From assembly GCA_021613535.1 (NCBI GenBank), contig CP075497.1, positions 3,286,001 through 3,350,000 of the forward strand: 64,000 nt of DNA, written 5' to 3'. The DNA is from Adineta vaga. Its lineage: Eukaryota > Rotifera. Shown here one piece after another: positions 46,584 to 57,850 of the stretch (within the stretch, counting starts at the first letter, position 1; the number at the start of each line of letters is the position of its first letter). The notes beneath the pieces were generated by a model. It was given only the letters and a program-made list of their open reading frames with translations, had not been told where the DNA came from and ran no database searches. A program made the position numbers and the translations under genes.

Positions 46584-47176
46584 GGTGTATTTGCGTTTCG
46601 ATCAAATGATGTTCAGATTGTTTTCGTATGCGATCGAAAGAAGGAAAAACGTTAACGAAATGATAGTTTATCAAATATGTATAGACGGTCTTTCCTTCTT
46701 CTTCTTTTTCGTTTCTGTTCAATTCGTCTTTTTCTCCGTCCAACCGACGCGTCGGCGATCGTTTCGTCATTATTGATGTGTCAAGACACTCCCAGATGGA
46801 AAGAGAGGAAAAAAATTTGAAAAATATATTTCAGTAACGTATATATGCACGCACATATTCAGATGTTTAATCCGTCTATTCCTTTGAAGACGATCAAAGG
46901 AAAATGCCGATTTTAATAGTTGTCCGATTGAGGAAACAACAACCATTGCACACATTTAATTGGATAGTGGCATCAAAATAAGAAGAGATGCCGAAATGCA
47001 TCATACTTAGTAGCGCAAAAGAAATAACATTAAGGTGTGAAAAACACTAATCTCTGACCTCATTGCATATTGAAGAGAATTTATTTGCTTGAAATCATTT
47101 CTTTTTTATTCAACAAGATATTTATTATCTTGTTAAAAACACAAAACAAAACAAAACGAACAATTTCATGTTAGAT
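46584..47176. other. Intergenic region
   Basis: About 590 bases between the Axin start and the WDR89 3' end, with an AAAACAAAACAAAAC tract near 47140-47155. No gene was seen. Confidence 0.55.
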
Positions 47177-48473
47177 TTAATATGGTTTTCGATGATTAGA
47201 TTTTTTCTTTGATGTTATTGGTTGTTTCTGATCGTTCTCAGTATTTATCGTTGTCGATGACGGTTGCCAACGTACCAATTGTCCATCATCACTACAGGAA
47301 TATAGTGATGATTGATATGTAACCGCTGCTCGTATTGTTTCCGAATGAGGCGAATGAAGAGGTAATATGATTGGTTCACATTGATTTGATGAGACTAATG
47401 CAATATTCATTTTACCCATATGATCACACATTAATAATGGCCAACTGGAATCTGTTTCTTGTAGAACAGATGGTAATAGATTATTGATTTTATTGTCAGT
47501 AAGTAAATCAACAATTGTTGAATGTGTTGATGGAAGATGATGAATCACTTTTGAAGAGTTCGATGGTGTTTCTATTTGTTCCGCAAGAATTTCGCTGTCA
47601 GTATCTCCTTGAATAAGGACTTGTTGTTGTTCTTCATCGGAAGTTGACCAAACATAGAAAGCATTCGATGCAGTAATTCCATAAACAGTATTATATTGAG
47701 CAAAGCCACATTTAGCAATAGGACCATTAGCATTGTATACCTAGAATATATACACTTGTTTTCATTCATTAGAATTTTTAATTCAAATACAATACTTGTT
47801 CAAGTGCATCATCTTCCGTTGACTTTCCAACATCATATAAACAAACAAGACCATCTGTTGATCCACTGATGAATTTCTTTGAATTCATTCGACAAAATTC
47901 AACATGAATTATATCATCGGAATGAGATTCTGTATAATATCCTAATAGTTGTTTATTCATAGGTGATCGTAAATCCCAAAATGAAATAGCAACATTTTCT
48001 TCACCTTTCAATTCACTTCCAGCAGCAACTAATAGATCTTCATTATTGCATGTTATTGAAAGAAACTTATGTTCATCTGAACAACCATTCAATTGAAATG
48101 TTTCTTGTTGTGGTGTTCGTGTATCCCATACTAGAGCGAAATTTTTGTTGGTTGAAGCGAATAATGTATTAGGTGAAACATAAGCAAATTGAATCGAACT
48201 TATAGTAATTGAAGATGATGAATCTGTATTATCAAAATTATTTGAAGTTGAAGAAAGCGATGATAGTTGTTTTAATGTTGTTGCATCAAATAATTGAATT
48301 GTACTAGGAACAGTTAATACAGCAACTTGATTTCCAGTACTATTAATAGTTAAATCAATAGCATAACAATCATTTCTTTCCAATGATGATCGTACTGAAC
48401 TCTTATTTGTATAGATCAATGGTGCAGACGAAGTCAAAGTAGATTGACGTGTATTTGTTGGCTTGATTTTCAT
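47177..48473 (-). CDS. WDR89: WD-repeat protein 89 (WDR89)
   Basis: Two exons, 48473-47796 and 47740-47177, with a 55-nt intron, giving 413 aa (human 387). WD-type blades are visible: IQLFDATTLKQLSS, FALVWDTRTPQQETF, VAISFWDLRSP, the signature YYTESHSDDIIHVEF, FISGSTDGLVCLYDV, AFYVWSTSD, and a last blade AAVTYQSSLYSCSDDGQLVRWQP. The blade around TESHSDD and SGSSDGLV-like sequence match human WDR89 well, and the C-terminus is basic as in that protein. The start ATG (48473) lies right after TATTTTAGAT, which may be a trans- or cis-splice acceptor for the 5' UTR. The molecular role of WDR89 is poorly known. Confidence 0.85.
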
Positions 48474-48735
48474 ATCTAAAATATCTGTGTAGATAGATGT
48501 ATAATGCAATGTTTATGTAAACTTCTTCTAATCTTATATTCGTTGTATCATATTTCATGAATGATTATTGTGAAATAAAAATAATGTGTTTTAGAAAGTT
48601 TATTCTTTTAATCTCCTTTTTTTGTGTTGAATGAAACAGTAGCAACAACAACGACAACAATACAATAATAAAAACAAATATGAAAAACTACTTTTATGGT
48701 ATTATAGTTTGCTGTTAATTTTAGTTTTAATGATT

Positions 48736-49167
48736 TTAATAAACATGAACGATTCCATAGAGAAATGTCCAAAAGAGTACATAGGTAAGTAGACCATTGA
48801 AAAATCCATTAACAAAAACATGATTTAAACTGGTAAAAAACTTGCGATGTTCACGTCGAATAAACGCAAAGATAAGAAACGATAATAGTATCATGGAAAA
48901 TGCATAGAAGAGAAATCCTTTATAGGATGTTAAACCAATAATACCCGCAACACAACCCGATAATGCGCTGACAGATGTTCGACATTGTTCAAGACTATTT
49001 TCATTTAAACGAACAGCAATATCACTATATAGAAGAGAATCAGCTTTTCGTTTATGATTACCAGTTGAGGAATGTGATGATGCACCACTTGGTGATAAAT
49101 GTGACGTTGAACCAACAGGACGTGAGGCTGTCGTACGACGAATTTGCATTTCACTATTTGCTGACAT
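48736..49167 (-). CDS. EMC6: EMC6, ER membrane protein complex subunit 6
   Basis: Single exon, 143 aa. EMC6 is a core membrane subunit of the EMC, which inserts transmembrane segments into the ER membrane. The signature EQCRTSVSALSGCVAGIIGL and the C-terminus LLTYVLFWTFLYGIVHVY match the family almost exactly. Three hydrophobic segments are present. The N-terminus carries about 55 extra Ser/Thr/Arg-rich residues (RRTTASRPVGSTSHLSPSG) compared with the ~110-aa animal protein; the start ATG at 49167 is the first in frame. It lies between WDR89 and USP5 on the same strand, with 254 bases to the USP5 stop. Confidence 0.95.
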   Translation of the reverse strand: MSANSEMQIRRTTASRPVGSTSHLSPSGASSHSSTGNHKRKADSLLYSDIAVRLNENSLEQCRTSVSALSGCVAGIIGLTSYKGFLFYAFSMILLSFLIFAFIRREHRKFFTSLNHVFVNGFFNGLLTYVLFWTFLYGIVHVY

Positions 49168-49421
49168 TGTTTTAGATAAATGATTGGTACAAAGAGATTA
49201 GAAAATCGAAGAAAGGTAACTAGTAGAGTCCTCAGTTGATGTACATCTAAAAAACAAGAGAAAGAATGTAAATAAAAAAGTATCATTTCATGAATAACAA
49301 TGGTGGTTTTAACGTTAATATGACAACGGAATATTCACTGGTTTTAAATAACAATAAAGAAAGTGAAGGTTTGGGAGGGAGAAAAAAGGCAGAATATAGA
49401 GTCATCTTGATTGAATCAGTT

Positions 49422-52187
49422 TTAAACTGTTTCACGTTTATATAAATAAAGATATGCTAAATCTTTTGGTGGATGTTCGGAAAGTGCCACATTTTCATCA
49501 TTAAATATCACCCAACGACCATCTTTGAGGATATGTGCCACATAATGACCAGATGATGGATGATTACCAATATGTGAAATGAAAGCCATGAGACGATATT
49601 TACCAGTACCATCACGATAGTGTGATTTCGTTTGTTCTACATGTGGTGATTGAGGTAATGATTGAACTAGAGTATTTAAAGCAGAATCATCTTCAGGTGT
49701 ATTAAGAGCCCAATCGACAGCTGCTTCGACATTATTATTCGATGATGTTAATGCACGAACAGCATGTGCACGTGAAAAGCCCATGGACATAACGATCCCA
49801 ACACTTTCTTCATCAATCTAGAAATTGATTAATATATACATATAAATAAATTGAAGTTTGATTTGAAAGGAAAAAACTTACTGGTGGAGTTTGTTCTACA
49901 CGAGCTCTTTTACTAGGTGCTTGATAGGGTGTATCAAAGTCTGGATCTGTTTGATGTTCAAATACCCAATTCATTGCAGCTTCGATATCACTATTTCCTG
50001 TATTGATCAATGCACGTTTACAACCTTCAGTTGAAAAACCCATATCAACAAGTTGTTGAAGAAGAACTTCATTAACATGAACATTCGATGTCGAACCAGA
50101 CGTATGTCTTTTCGATTCATCATCTAAACAATGAAAAATTCGTTTTTATTATCGATGCTAAATATTCGAAAATTTACCATCTGGCATTATTGTTTCACCA
50201 TGTTGAAATCCTGTTGCACGTAATGAATTCAAATCAATTTCATCAGGAATTTCCATAGATACATCAATTTTCTTTGGTGTCCAATCTGCATTGAATGTAT
50301 ATTTTTTCAATTGAATGAAAAGATAATCTGGAAAAGTTTGAAATTTTTGTGTTTTTCTTATTAACGTTCGACGACCAGTACGTGGTAAGATATAATCATT
50401 GATATCTTCTGGTGCAGCCCAACGTGAAATGGCTTCTGTAAGTGGTATAATTGGACGGACAATTGGTAAATCATTTGTTTTTTGTCCTTGTTTTTGCATA
50501 TCTTCTTTACTTTTATTATACTGAAGAACTTCATGCATATTTTTTGAAGCTTCCAATGGAATGTTTAATCGAAGCATCGAATCAGGACGAGTTAGATAAC
50601 GAACTTGACTTGTTTCTGGACAATAAATTCGTTCTTCAAGTTCAAATTGAAAACAAGTACTTGGATCAAGTGCTGGATCTGGTGTTGGATCTTTTAGACA
50701 ATGATTATGTACTTGTTCAATGTAATATTGAAGAAATTCAGCTGCATCTTGCTGTTGTTTTGTACCAAAATCAGGATGATTACGTCCAATTAATGATCGA
50801 AACATTTGTGGACGAATACCTGACGGTGGATGTAATTGTGAATCACTATTTTCAGGAACTTGTTTAGAATATTGTCCAGAAAGAAGACCAAAAGCTAATT
50901 TTGCAGTTTGAGCATTAAAATCATGAGCAGGATCTTTAGCTTTATCAAAATAGAAATCACAATGTTTATAATATTTATCTTGAAAATCTTTTAGAGTAAA
51001 TAAAACTTGTGTCACCGAATTCATATAACATGAATTGCCTAAATTTCTCATTCCAGTATAACCTATGAAATACATAATTGCATGATTAAATTGAGTAAAA
51101 TGGAATGTATATTTACCTGGTCCATAAACAGGTTGTAATTTAGAATTGGCTTCTTCAATCATAGATGCTTCACCATATTTTTGATTTAATTCAATTTCTA
51201 AATCAGCCATTGATCGATCACTTTTTTCCATTTTCAACATATTGATACCCCAATGTGATAAGTGAATAGCAAGATTTGGATCCTCAACCATATCATCCTC
51301 ATCATATGAATAAACATCAGCACCTTTAGCAGTTATTGTTCCTAAAATAAAATACAATAAATATTTAAACATAAAGATCACGACTACACTCATGGATTCA
51401 AATCAAGTAGATATATTCTAACAAAATTTTATAATCATTCAAATAGAAGATCAACTAGAATAAGAAATTACTAACCGAGTTTAACAGCCAATGGATATTT
51501 TGTTTTCTTATAATGTTCAGATGCATGATTATTTCCTCCAGTTCCATCATAAAATTTTCGTCCACAAAGAATAGCTCCATCGGTTAAATTCAACCATAGA
51601 TTATCTGTCAAATCACAATGTTCACATTTCCATCCATTTGGTGGAATTTTTCTTCCATTATTCAATTGTTCTAATGTTTGTGTGTGTTTAGTTACTTGTC
51701 GTATTTCTCCATTCCATGTTGCATTCATTAATGAACGTTCTTCTTTTAAAAAAGCAGAATCTGCTGAAATAATTGCATCAGCTGACCGTTTGACAACATC
51801 CGGTAGTTGTTGTGCTTCATCTGGATATGAAATTGTTTCATTTGGATGAATATAAATTGCATATTTTTCGTCGAATGTAAATCGATTCGATTGTGTAACA
51901 TCAAATCCACCTTCAACACCAATTGCTAGTTTTGTAACTTTCGTTGATTCAACAGTTGGATCAACTGGTACTGGTAGACGTTTTCGACGAATATGTAAGA
52001 AAACATTTTTTCCTGGATTCATTTGACAATGTCGTGCAAGATGATCTTTTCCAACACCACGAAATGTTGACATACAAATGTAAAGACCATGTTCTGATTC
52101 TGGATTATCAAATGAATAAAGACATTCATCTTTATAAACATTATCATTTGCACTAGGTACTCGAACATTTTTGAAACGATCAGCCAT
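49422..52187 (-). CDS. USP5: USP5/USP13-type ubiquitin carboxyl-terminal hydrolase (isopeptidase T)
   Basis: Five exons, 52187-51476, 51341-51117, 51062-50178, 50123-49882 and 49817-49422, giving 819 aa (human USP5 about 835-858). It disassembles unanchored polyubiquitin chains. Domains in order: cryptic N-terminal UBP-like fold (KDECLYSFDNPESEHGLYIC), ZnF-UBP (WKCEHCDLTDNLWLNLTDG ... GGNNHASEHY) at ~185-238, Cys box GMRNLGNSCYMNSV with the catalytic Cys at ~324, QQQDAAEFLQY, UBA1 (VDMGFSTEGCKRAL), UBA2 (MSMGFSRAHAVRAL), and the His box NHPSSGHYVAHI near the C-terminus. Both catalytic residues are present, which argues for active USP5 type over the weakly active USP13. All splice joints keep frame. 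Confidence 0.95.
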
Positions 52188-52300
52188 AATAAATGAATCT
52201 AAAAGCAAATAAACACCATGTACAAGAAAGAATTTACAAGAAAATTTACAATGACTAGCGAATTATTTTGAAAGAAAAGAAAACGAATGTACAAAATTAT

Positions 52301-53920
52301 TTAGTTTTGATTCATATCTTGTTCTTGATTTGGTATTGTTTGATCGTGTTCTGCAGAAGAATCACTACTTAATGATTGAGAATGATTACGTTGATGCCAT
52401 TCATGTACTTTCGTTTGACTATCAGTTGTTTCCGTAGAGTTTTTTATTGTATTTAATTCATAATCATCAATGACTGATGGATCACATTCATAATTTGTTG
52501 TCATTAAACCATAACGTTCAGATGATTCAGATTCGGATTCAGATTCATTTTCTTCATTTGGTATTATATCATCATCTTCATAGGATGATGAACTTTCTTC
52601 CTCATTTTCATTTCTTTGCTCATCAGAAACAAGTGAATTTTCTTCACTATTCGAATTTTCGTCGTCCTCTTCACTTTCACTCTGTGATCTCGATGATAAA
52701 TGACGATGTTCTTCGTCTTCATCCTCAACATATTTCTAGAGCAAAGACAAAATTCAAATTTAATGAATAGAATATCATTTGTGTTAATTAACCTTTTGTG
52801 ATACTTGTTCAAGAGTTTGCCGTGTATTTTGTGTTAATTTATTTACTTGATTTGAAGCCGCATCCAATGCATTCATTATTTTACACATTTGAGCTTCAGT
52901 TGAAGCAAGTCGATCTTGTAATTGAAATATTTCATTGGTTGTTAGATTATTTCCTGTTTGATTGGTTCCAAGTTTTGAACTAATAAATGATAATGAATGT
53001 TTCATTTCATCAAGAGTATGATCCACTAGAAAGATTTTGTTTGTCAAAATAAAATGATAAATTTAAATTCAATATATCATACTTAGTTTTTGTTCTCTTG
53101 TTAATTTTTCTTCATTCTTTACTTCTTTCTGTTTTTTTAATCGTAAATATTCCACATAATCAGGGTCTAATCCTAAAAAATTCATGATATTTATCTTTCT
53201 AATCTAGAGACGAATAAAATTACCGTTATACAGATCTTCATCATCTATCTCATCAGTTTTATCGTGCTGTTGATTGATATTATAATTAAATTTTCTTTTT
53301 TGTGCATTCCATTGAATATCATTACTTGAATAACGGCTTTTGATTCTACTTTCTTCAGTATTACGTTTAGCCCAATACTAAAAGAAGCGCATATATCAGT
53401 AATTGAATAGATCGATTTTCGAAGAGTGTATCATACTTTGAAACATGTGTAAAGAAAGAAAACTGCGATACCAACAGTATACATTGGTAAGGCAAATCGA
53501 ACAGCTGATTTTGAACCGATTTGATTTATCGTTGTTTCTGGTTGATTATCAACACCAGAATGATGACGTTTTCGCATACGTGATAATGAATCCTGAAATA
53601 AAATAAGAAAAGATAATGTCTTTTTTTTATTTACAATAATCACGAACGAGTGTATGTTCATAACCATCTTCATTATCTTTGTCGTTGTCTGATATTGATG
53701 AAGGTGGTGTTGGTGATGACGTTGGTAATGGTGTTCGAAAATCTATAATAAATATATAGTATTATTTTTCTAATTACAAAAAATTCTTACGTTCATGTGG
53801 ATGATGTACAGGTGCAGATTGTCTGGAACGAAATAATGGTAAAAACACGCGTGGTATAAGAACAGCAAAACAACCGAATACAATAGCAAAAACAACACTT
53901 GGTCGTGCTAGCAGAGACAT
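52301..53920 (-). CDS. RIC3: RIC-3, acetylcholine-receptor assembly chaperone
   Basis: Seven exons, 53920-53791, 53742-53648, 53592-53437, 53377-53224, 53172-53083, 53025-52793 and 52735-52301, giving 430 aa. RIC-3 is an ER membrane chaperone needed for folding and assembly of nicotinic acetylcholine receptors. The layout matches the family: a first transmembrane segment (VVFAIVFGCFAVLIPRVFL), a proline-rich linker (PLPTSSPTPPSS), a second transmembrane segment (VRFALPMYTVGIAVFFLYTCFKV is its full span), then coiled coil (EIFQLQDRLASTEAQMCKI) and a long acidic, Ser/Glu-rich tail. The exon 2 donor is GTTCGT, weaker than the others, but it is the only one that keeps frame. The start lies 286 bases from a divergent small gene. 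Confidence 0.85.
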
Positions 53921-54206
53921 TGTGCAAGACGATATAAAGTTTCAGATTAATTATAAGGATAAATTTCAATCAATTCATTACTAACTAAAACAATTTTATT
54001 GTTTGTCTGTCGAGTCGAACTAACTAACGAATGATTTTACACTTAGTCATTGATAAAATAATAACTGACAATTCTGATAAAAAGCATATAGATGTCGTTC
54101 ATTTACATACAATGATCATTAGAATAGAAAGAATGAAAAACTGATTAAATTCTAGTATGAATAACAATTGAAAATGTGAGCGGGTAAAATTATAAATATT
54201 TTTATT
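53921..54206. promoter_or_regulatory. Short divergent promoter region
   Basis: 286 bases between the head-to-head starts of RIC-3 (minus) and an 86-aa gene (plus). A TATAAATATTTTTATT lies just before the plus-strand ATG, too close to be a TATA box for a normal leader. Shared regulation is possible but unproven. Confidence 0.4.
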
Positions 54207-54467
54207 ATGAGAAAATCAGAATATGATATGCAAGCTTATGTGAATCAATGTTTGAATCAACAACATGGTTTAGATAGTCCAGAAGGATCTGCTGCGTTGG
54301 TACAAGCAAATAAACCTGAAGTTGATGGAACTGATCTTCAGAAAGAACAATTTCTTGCAAAATATGAAGATAAACAATCTGTAATAGCCGAAAATCAAAA
54401 GAAGTTGCCCTTTCATCCAAAAAGTACAGTGCCAAATATCAAAACATTAAATCCAAAAAAGACATAG
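54207..54467 (+). CDS. Small hydrophilic protein of unknown function
   Basis: Single exon, 86 aa, starting MRKSEYDMQAYVNQCLNQQH and ending Lys-rich (IKTLNPKKT). The composition is hydrophilic (many Gln, Lys, Glu, Asn) without signal peptide, membrane helix or recognised domain. The codon pattern looks coding, and the opposite strand shows only a lower-quality frame. It is the only plus-strand gene in the 32-64 kb half of the window. It could be a small soluble, partly disordered protein. Confidence 0.6.
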   Translation: MRKSEYDMQAYVNQCLNQQHGLDSPEGSAALVQANKPEVDGTDLQKEQFLAKYEDKQSVIAENQKKLPFHPKSTVPNIKTLNPKKT

Positions 54468-55583
54468 TATTCTTCACTTCATAATTATAATAACCATATA
54501 AACTTTACATCTATACCTTATTTCAAAAAAACATCATAGGTATCATTTTTTTTCGTCGTTTTATTTCACTTCTGCCTGTTTTCTATGGCGTAAAAAAATT
54601 AAATAGGTCGCAGAGAGTAAAAGACACGGAACTCTATCACGCATATATGGATGTTTCATGAGCAAAAAAAAGAGATGCATAAATCAACAATTAGATATTT
54701 TTAAAAAGATTACAGTCCTGGAGGATAACAAATTCCTGGTAAGTAAGAGAAAGTCATTCTTTCTTTCTATATACGTATTCTATTTATAGTTGGGATGAAA
54801 GAAGCATTAGTATTAATTATTGACACTATCTTTCAGATGACTAAGCAAGATAATAATCTTTCATATTTTCGAATGATCAATCTCCTGTATCTAAAAAAAA
54901 GAATAAGGACTAAAACTCATTAAAAAACAAGTCAAGGTTTAATCCGAATTGTTCTACACCATTACTATCGCTTGTTATGAATGTGTTAAAACCAAAACGT
55001 CTATGAGTCTTATTAAAGACGGAAGTTTTTCATCAAGTTTATTGATCAAAAAAATATTTGCTTTCACTCAATCTCATTAAGTAATAAACAGAATGTCGTG
55101 CATCTATTCTTTTACCATTTTGATTTGATCACAAAACCAGATTGTTGATAGAAAACTATTGAAAATATTACAACATGGTCTTTGTTTCAGCTTTTCATGT
55201 GTCAGAACAAAAGACAATTCTCTATTCATTGATAAGAATAAAAGAATGATCAGTTCATACATTTCCTTCTCACGCCTGGTTTTAATTTAATAAAAGAAAG
55301 AGAAAAAAAAGGGATTCTTTCATTTCATTTCATATAACAATCCTAATTATATACCGGAAGAAATAGAGTTGTTGCTTCTTCTTTTCTTTCATTTCCATCA
55401 TCATCTTCCATAATATTCAGTTTGACATTTCGATATTTAATAGATTCTGACAAGTAATCAAGAGAACTAAAATATGCTTTTTTTTCTTGTTACATTTACA
55501 GAATGTGTTTTGTTTTTTTATTCTAACTAAATCAAATTTGCACGAATAAAATGTTCAAATATTTAAAAGAAAAAAAGAAACGT
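54468..55583. other. Intergenic region (1.1 kb)
   Basis: AT-rich spacer between the convergent 86-aa gene and the ubiquitin-like gene. No ORF, RNA gene or repeat was seen. Confidence 0.55.
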
Positions 55584-55962
55584 TCATCGTTCTTGTTCAG
55601 AATCCGATGATGATGAAGATGATTTCCAATCTTTTGAATCATCCACTAGAGAGAAACAAAAATGAATGTAACTGAAAAAAAGGAACTTTCGGCATACTTG
55701 AAATAGCTTGATCGTTAACACCTTTTTTAATACCATAATGTTTAAGCGAATGTTTACCTTTGAGAACTTTGTCACGGAAAATTAAACGACAACCTTGGTC
55801 ATATCGAGGTTTTAATCGTGCTCGTAATTCAGTTTTTAAATCGTGTACATGAGTTTTTTCATTCATTACGAATGTCATCGATTGACCATCGGATTTTCGA
55901 ACGACAGTTACACTGACTTGATCAGTTGGAGTAGATATAATGGGATCTTTTGAATGTGACAT
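55584..55962 (-). CDS. Ubiquitin-like domain protein
   Basis: Two exons, 55962-55698 and 55645-55584, with a 52-nt intron, giving 108 aa. The core (about residues 15-85) has a ubiquitin-like pattern: VSVTVVRKSDGQSMTFVMNE, THVHDLKTELRARL, RLIFRDKVLKGKHSLKHYGI, then KKGVNDQAI. It ends in an acidic Ser-rich tail (WKSSSSSSDSEQER) with no terminal di-Gly, so it is not a conjugated modifier. ATG at 55962 is the first in frame; open frame continues upstream to about 55985, where GATCAG could be an acceptor of a missing 5' exon. It could be an adaptor that uses the UBL to bind the proteasome or another partner; the specific family was not recognised. Confidence 0.7.
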
Positions 55963-57036
55963 TTGTTTTGCTTTATGTTCGTTAGATGCTGATCGATCCA
56001 AGAAAAAGTTTATAAAGTAAATAACTACGTAAATATGAGAGAAAAAAGAAATGGACGAAAGGGAGAGAAAGATAAAAAAAAGGAACTGCTATATTTTTTC
56101 TTTTTCTCTGCTTCTAAGGAAATCCAGGCAGAAGAAAAAAAGAAAGAATCAATGGAAAGAGGAAATAGAATAATGGTGAAGTTTTGGGCGATTATGGAAT
56201 ATTGATAGGGACAAGGTTACAAAGAGAGGGGGCAACATACAGAAAGAGAAGAATTATAGTTGACTATCTGCTATATGTAGTAATGCTTTTCTTCCAGCCC
56301 AAAATAACATGATTAGATCACATTTTGTATCTCTTAATAGTTATCTCAAGGAAAAAAGCTTCGTGCTATTTAGTGGATCGATCAACGAGAAAACAATATA
56401 ATTGAAATAACGATGCATTAAGCTAGTTCATTAACATCGATTAATATCATTTCATGGTATTCTAAAAAAATTTACTTTCAATTTCCATGTCATCATTATC
56501 GTTGTTATATGGTTACAATGCATAGAATGTTTGATATTACTCTGTAGAAAATGGAAATAATTGATTTGTAATGTCTTGGATAAAAGAGAAATGTGAAGAA
56601 ATAAAATAGACTCTCCATTTGATTCGTAATCGTACTTATTTATTATTAAAGATGTTGTGAATTACGACGTTTGCTTTTCAGATATTGAAAAAACAAGATT
56701 TATCATGCTATTCTCTCATTATTATAACTTAATTATATAAAATAATTCTTATTTCTTTGAAAACTGCATTAACAGAGATAAAAACTCGGGTTTTTATATC
56801 CCATTGAAAGAAGAATATATTAGTAATACTATTAAATCGATATAATTTTATCTCTTTTTTTCTTTTATCTTGTTGATATAGTACCGGATATAAGTACTTC
56901 ATATATATAATCGAGTGCAACGTGGAAAATATATTAAATTGAAAACACACATTTATCTCCCGAGAAATTCTATTTCTGTCTTTTTTTATTTAATAATCAT
57001 TACAATATAACACATAAATTCGGAAATAAAAGTATA
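55963..57036. other. Intergenic region (1.1 kb)
   Basis: AT-rich with a purine-rich block around 56035-56260. It may contain a 5' exon of the ubiquitin-like gene. No gene was recognised. Confidence 0.5.
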
Positions 57037-57219
57037 TTAATAGCTGGCTCGACTGTAGCCATAAAGTGGAGCTTGTACTCTTAAAGGTACATATTCACCA
57101 ACTCTATTGTACATGGTTGGATAATGATTGGCTACACTGCCAAGAATTCGATCGAATTTGCCATCTTCATATGCTCCATATAATGCATAACCAACACGAA
57201 CATAAGTAAAAAGACCCAT
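57037..57219 (-). CDS. Small Tyr/Gly-rich protein, about 60 aa, unknown
   Basis: The frame reads MGLFTYVRVGYALYGAYEDG, then KFDRILGSVANHYPTMYNRV, and ends YGYSRASY. It is preceded by an acceptor-like CTTGTTTACAG (57245-57250), and a donor-like GTAAGA lies ~40 bases further upstream, so the coding start could be in another exon or this could be the first coding exon after a UTR intron. ATG at 57219 is the first in frame after the acceptor. The pattern looks like a real short protein, but no family was recognised. Confidence 0.5.
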   Translation of the reverse strand: MGLFTYVRVGYALYGAYEDGKFDRILGSVANHYPTMYNRVGEYVPLRVQAPLYGYSRASY

Positions 57220-57850
57220 TGAAGAATGTAGATCAACTGTAAACAAGAAGAGTTATGAAATCTATAGAAGAGAAATTTCGTTTTCTTACCTAATAAACAA
57301 ATGAAATCTAGCTTGAATGAAAATTACTGTTCGCTGTATATACATATATATGTCTACCTTCATTAATTAAGTTTATTAAGTAATTTGTATGTTAGTCACA
57401 CGAAGACCATTCTAATGATGCTTTTCAATGACGTATATCAAATACTTGACGTCACACCTACGATTCTCGAAAAAACCTCTTTCATAAGACTCACTAATGC
57501 ATATTGTTTCTTAGTGCGACATTAATTGACGTAAACATATGCATACTATTTTTGACAACCGTGACCTTCAAAAACATCATGCTTATTTATTTTCAGTTAC
57601 CTGTGCAAACCATGTACTGATCAAAAACAAATGATAAGAAATAGAGATCTCATAGGTGGAAAATTCAACTGTAGCAGGTTTTTGTCAGGACTCTTGTTTA
57701 CGTCAGCAAAGAAAAGGTTCTTTCCGAGTACATGTACACTACTGTGATGGTATCTGTTCAATTCTTCACTACAAAATCTATTCATTTAATTTGCAGACAT
57801 ATCACAATACAGATATAAGATAAATATAGATGATATAGACGAAGTCTTTC
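57220..57850. other. Intergenic region
   Basis: About 630 bases between the small Tyr-rich gene and the DUF2252 3' end. Possible 5' exon or leader of the small gene lies near 57283-57345. Nothing else was seen. Confidence 0.5.
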
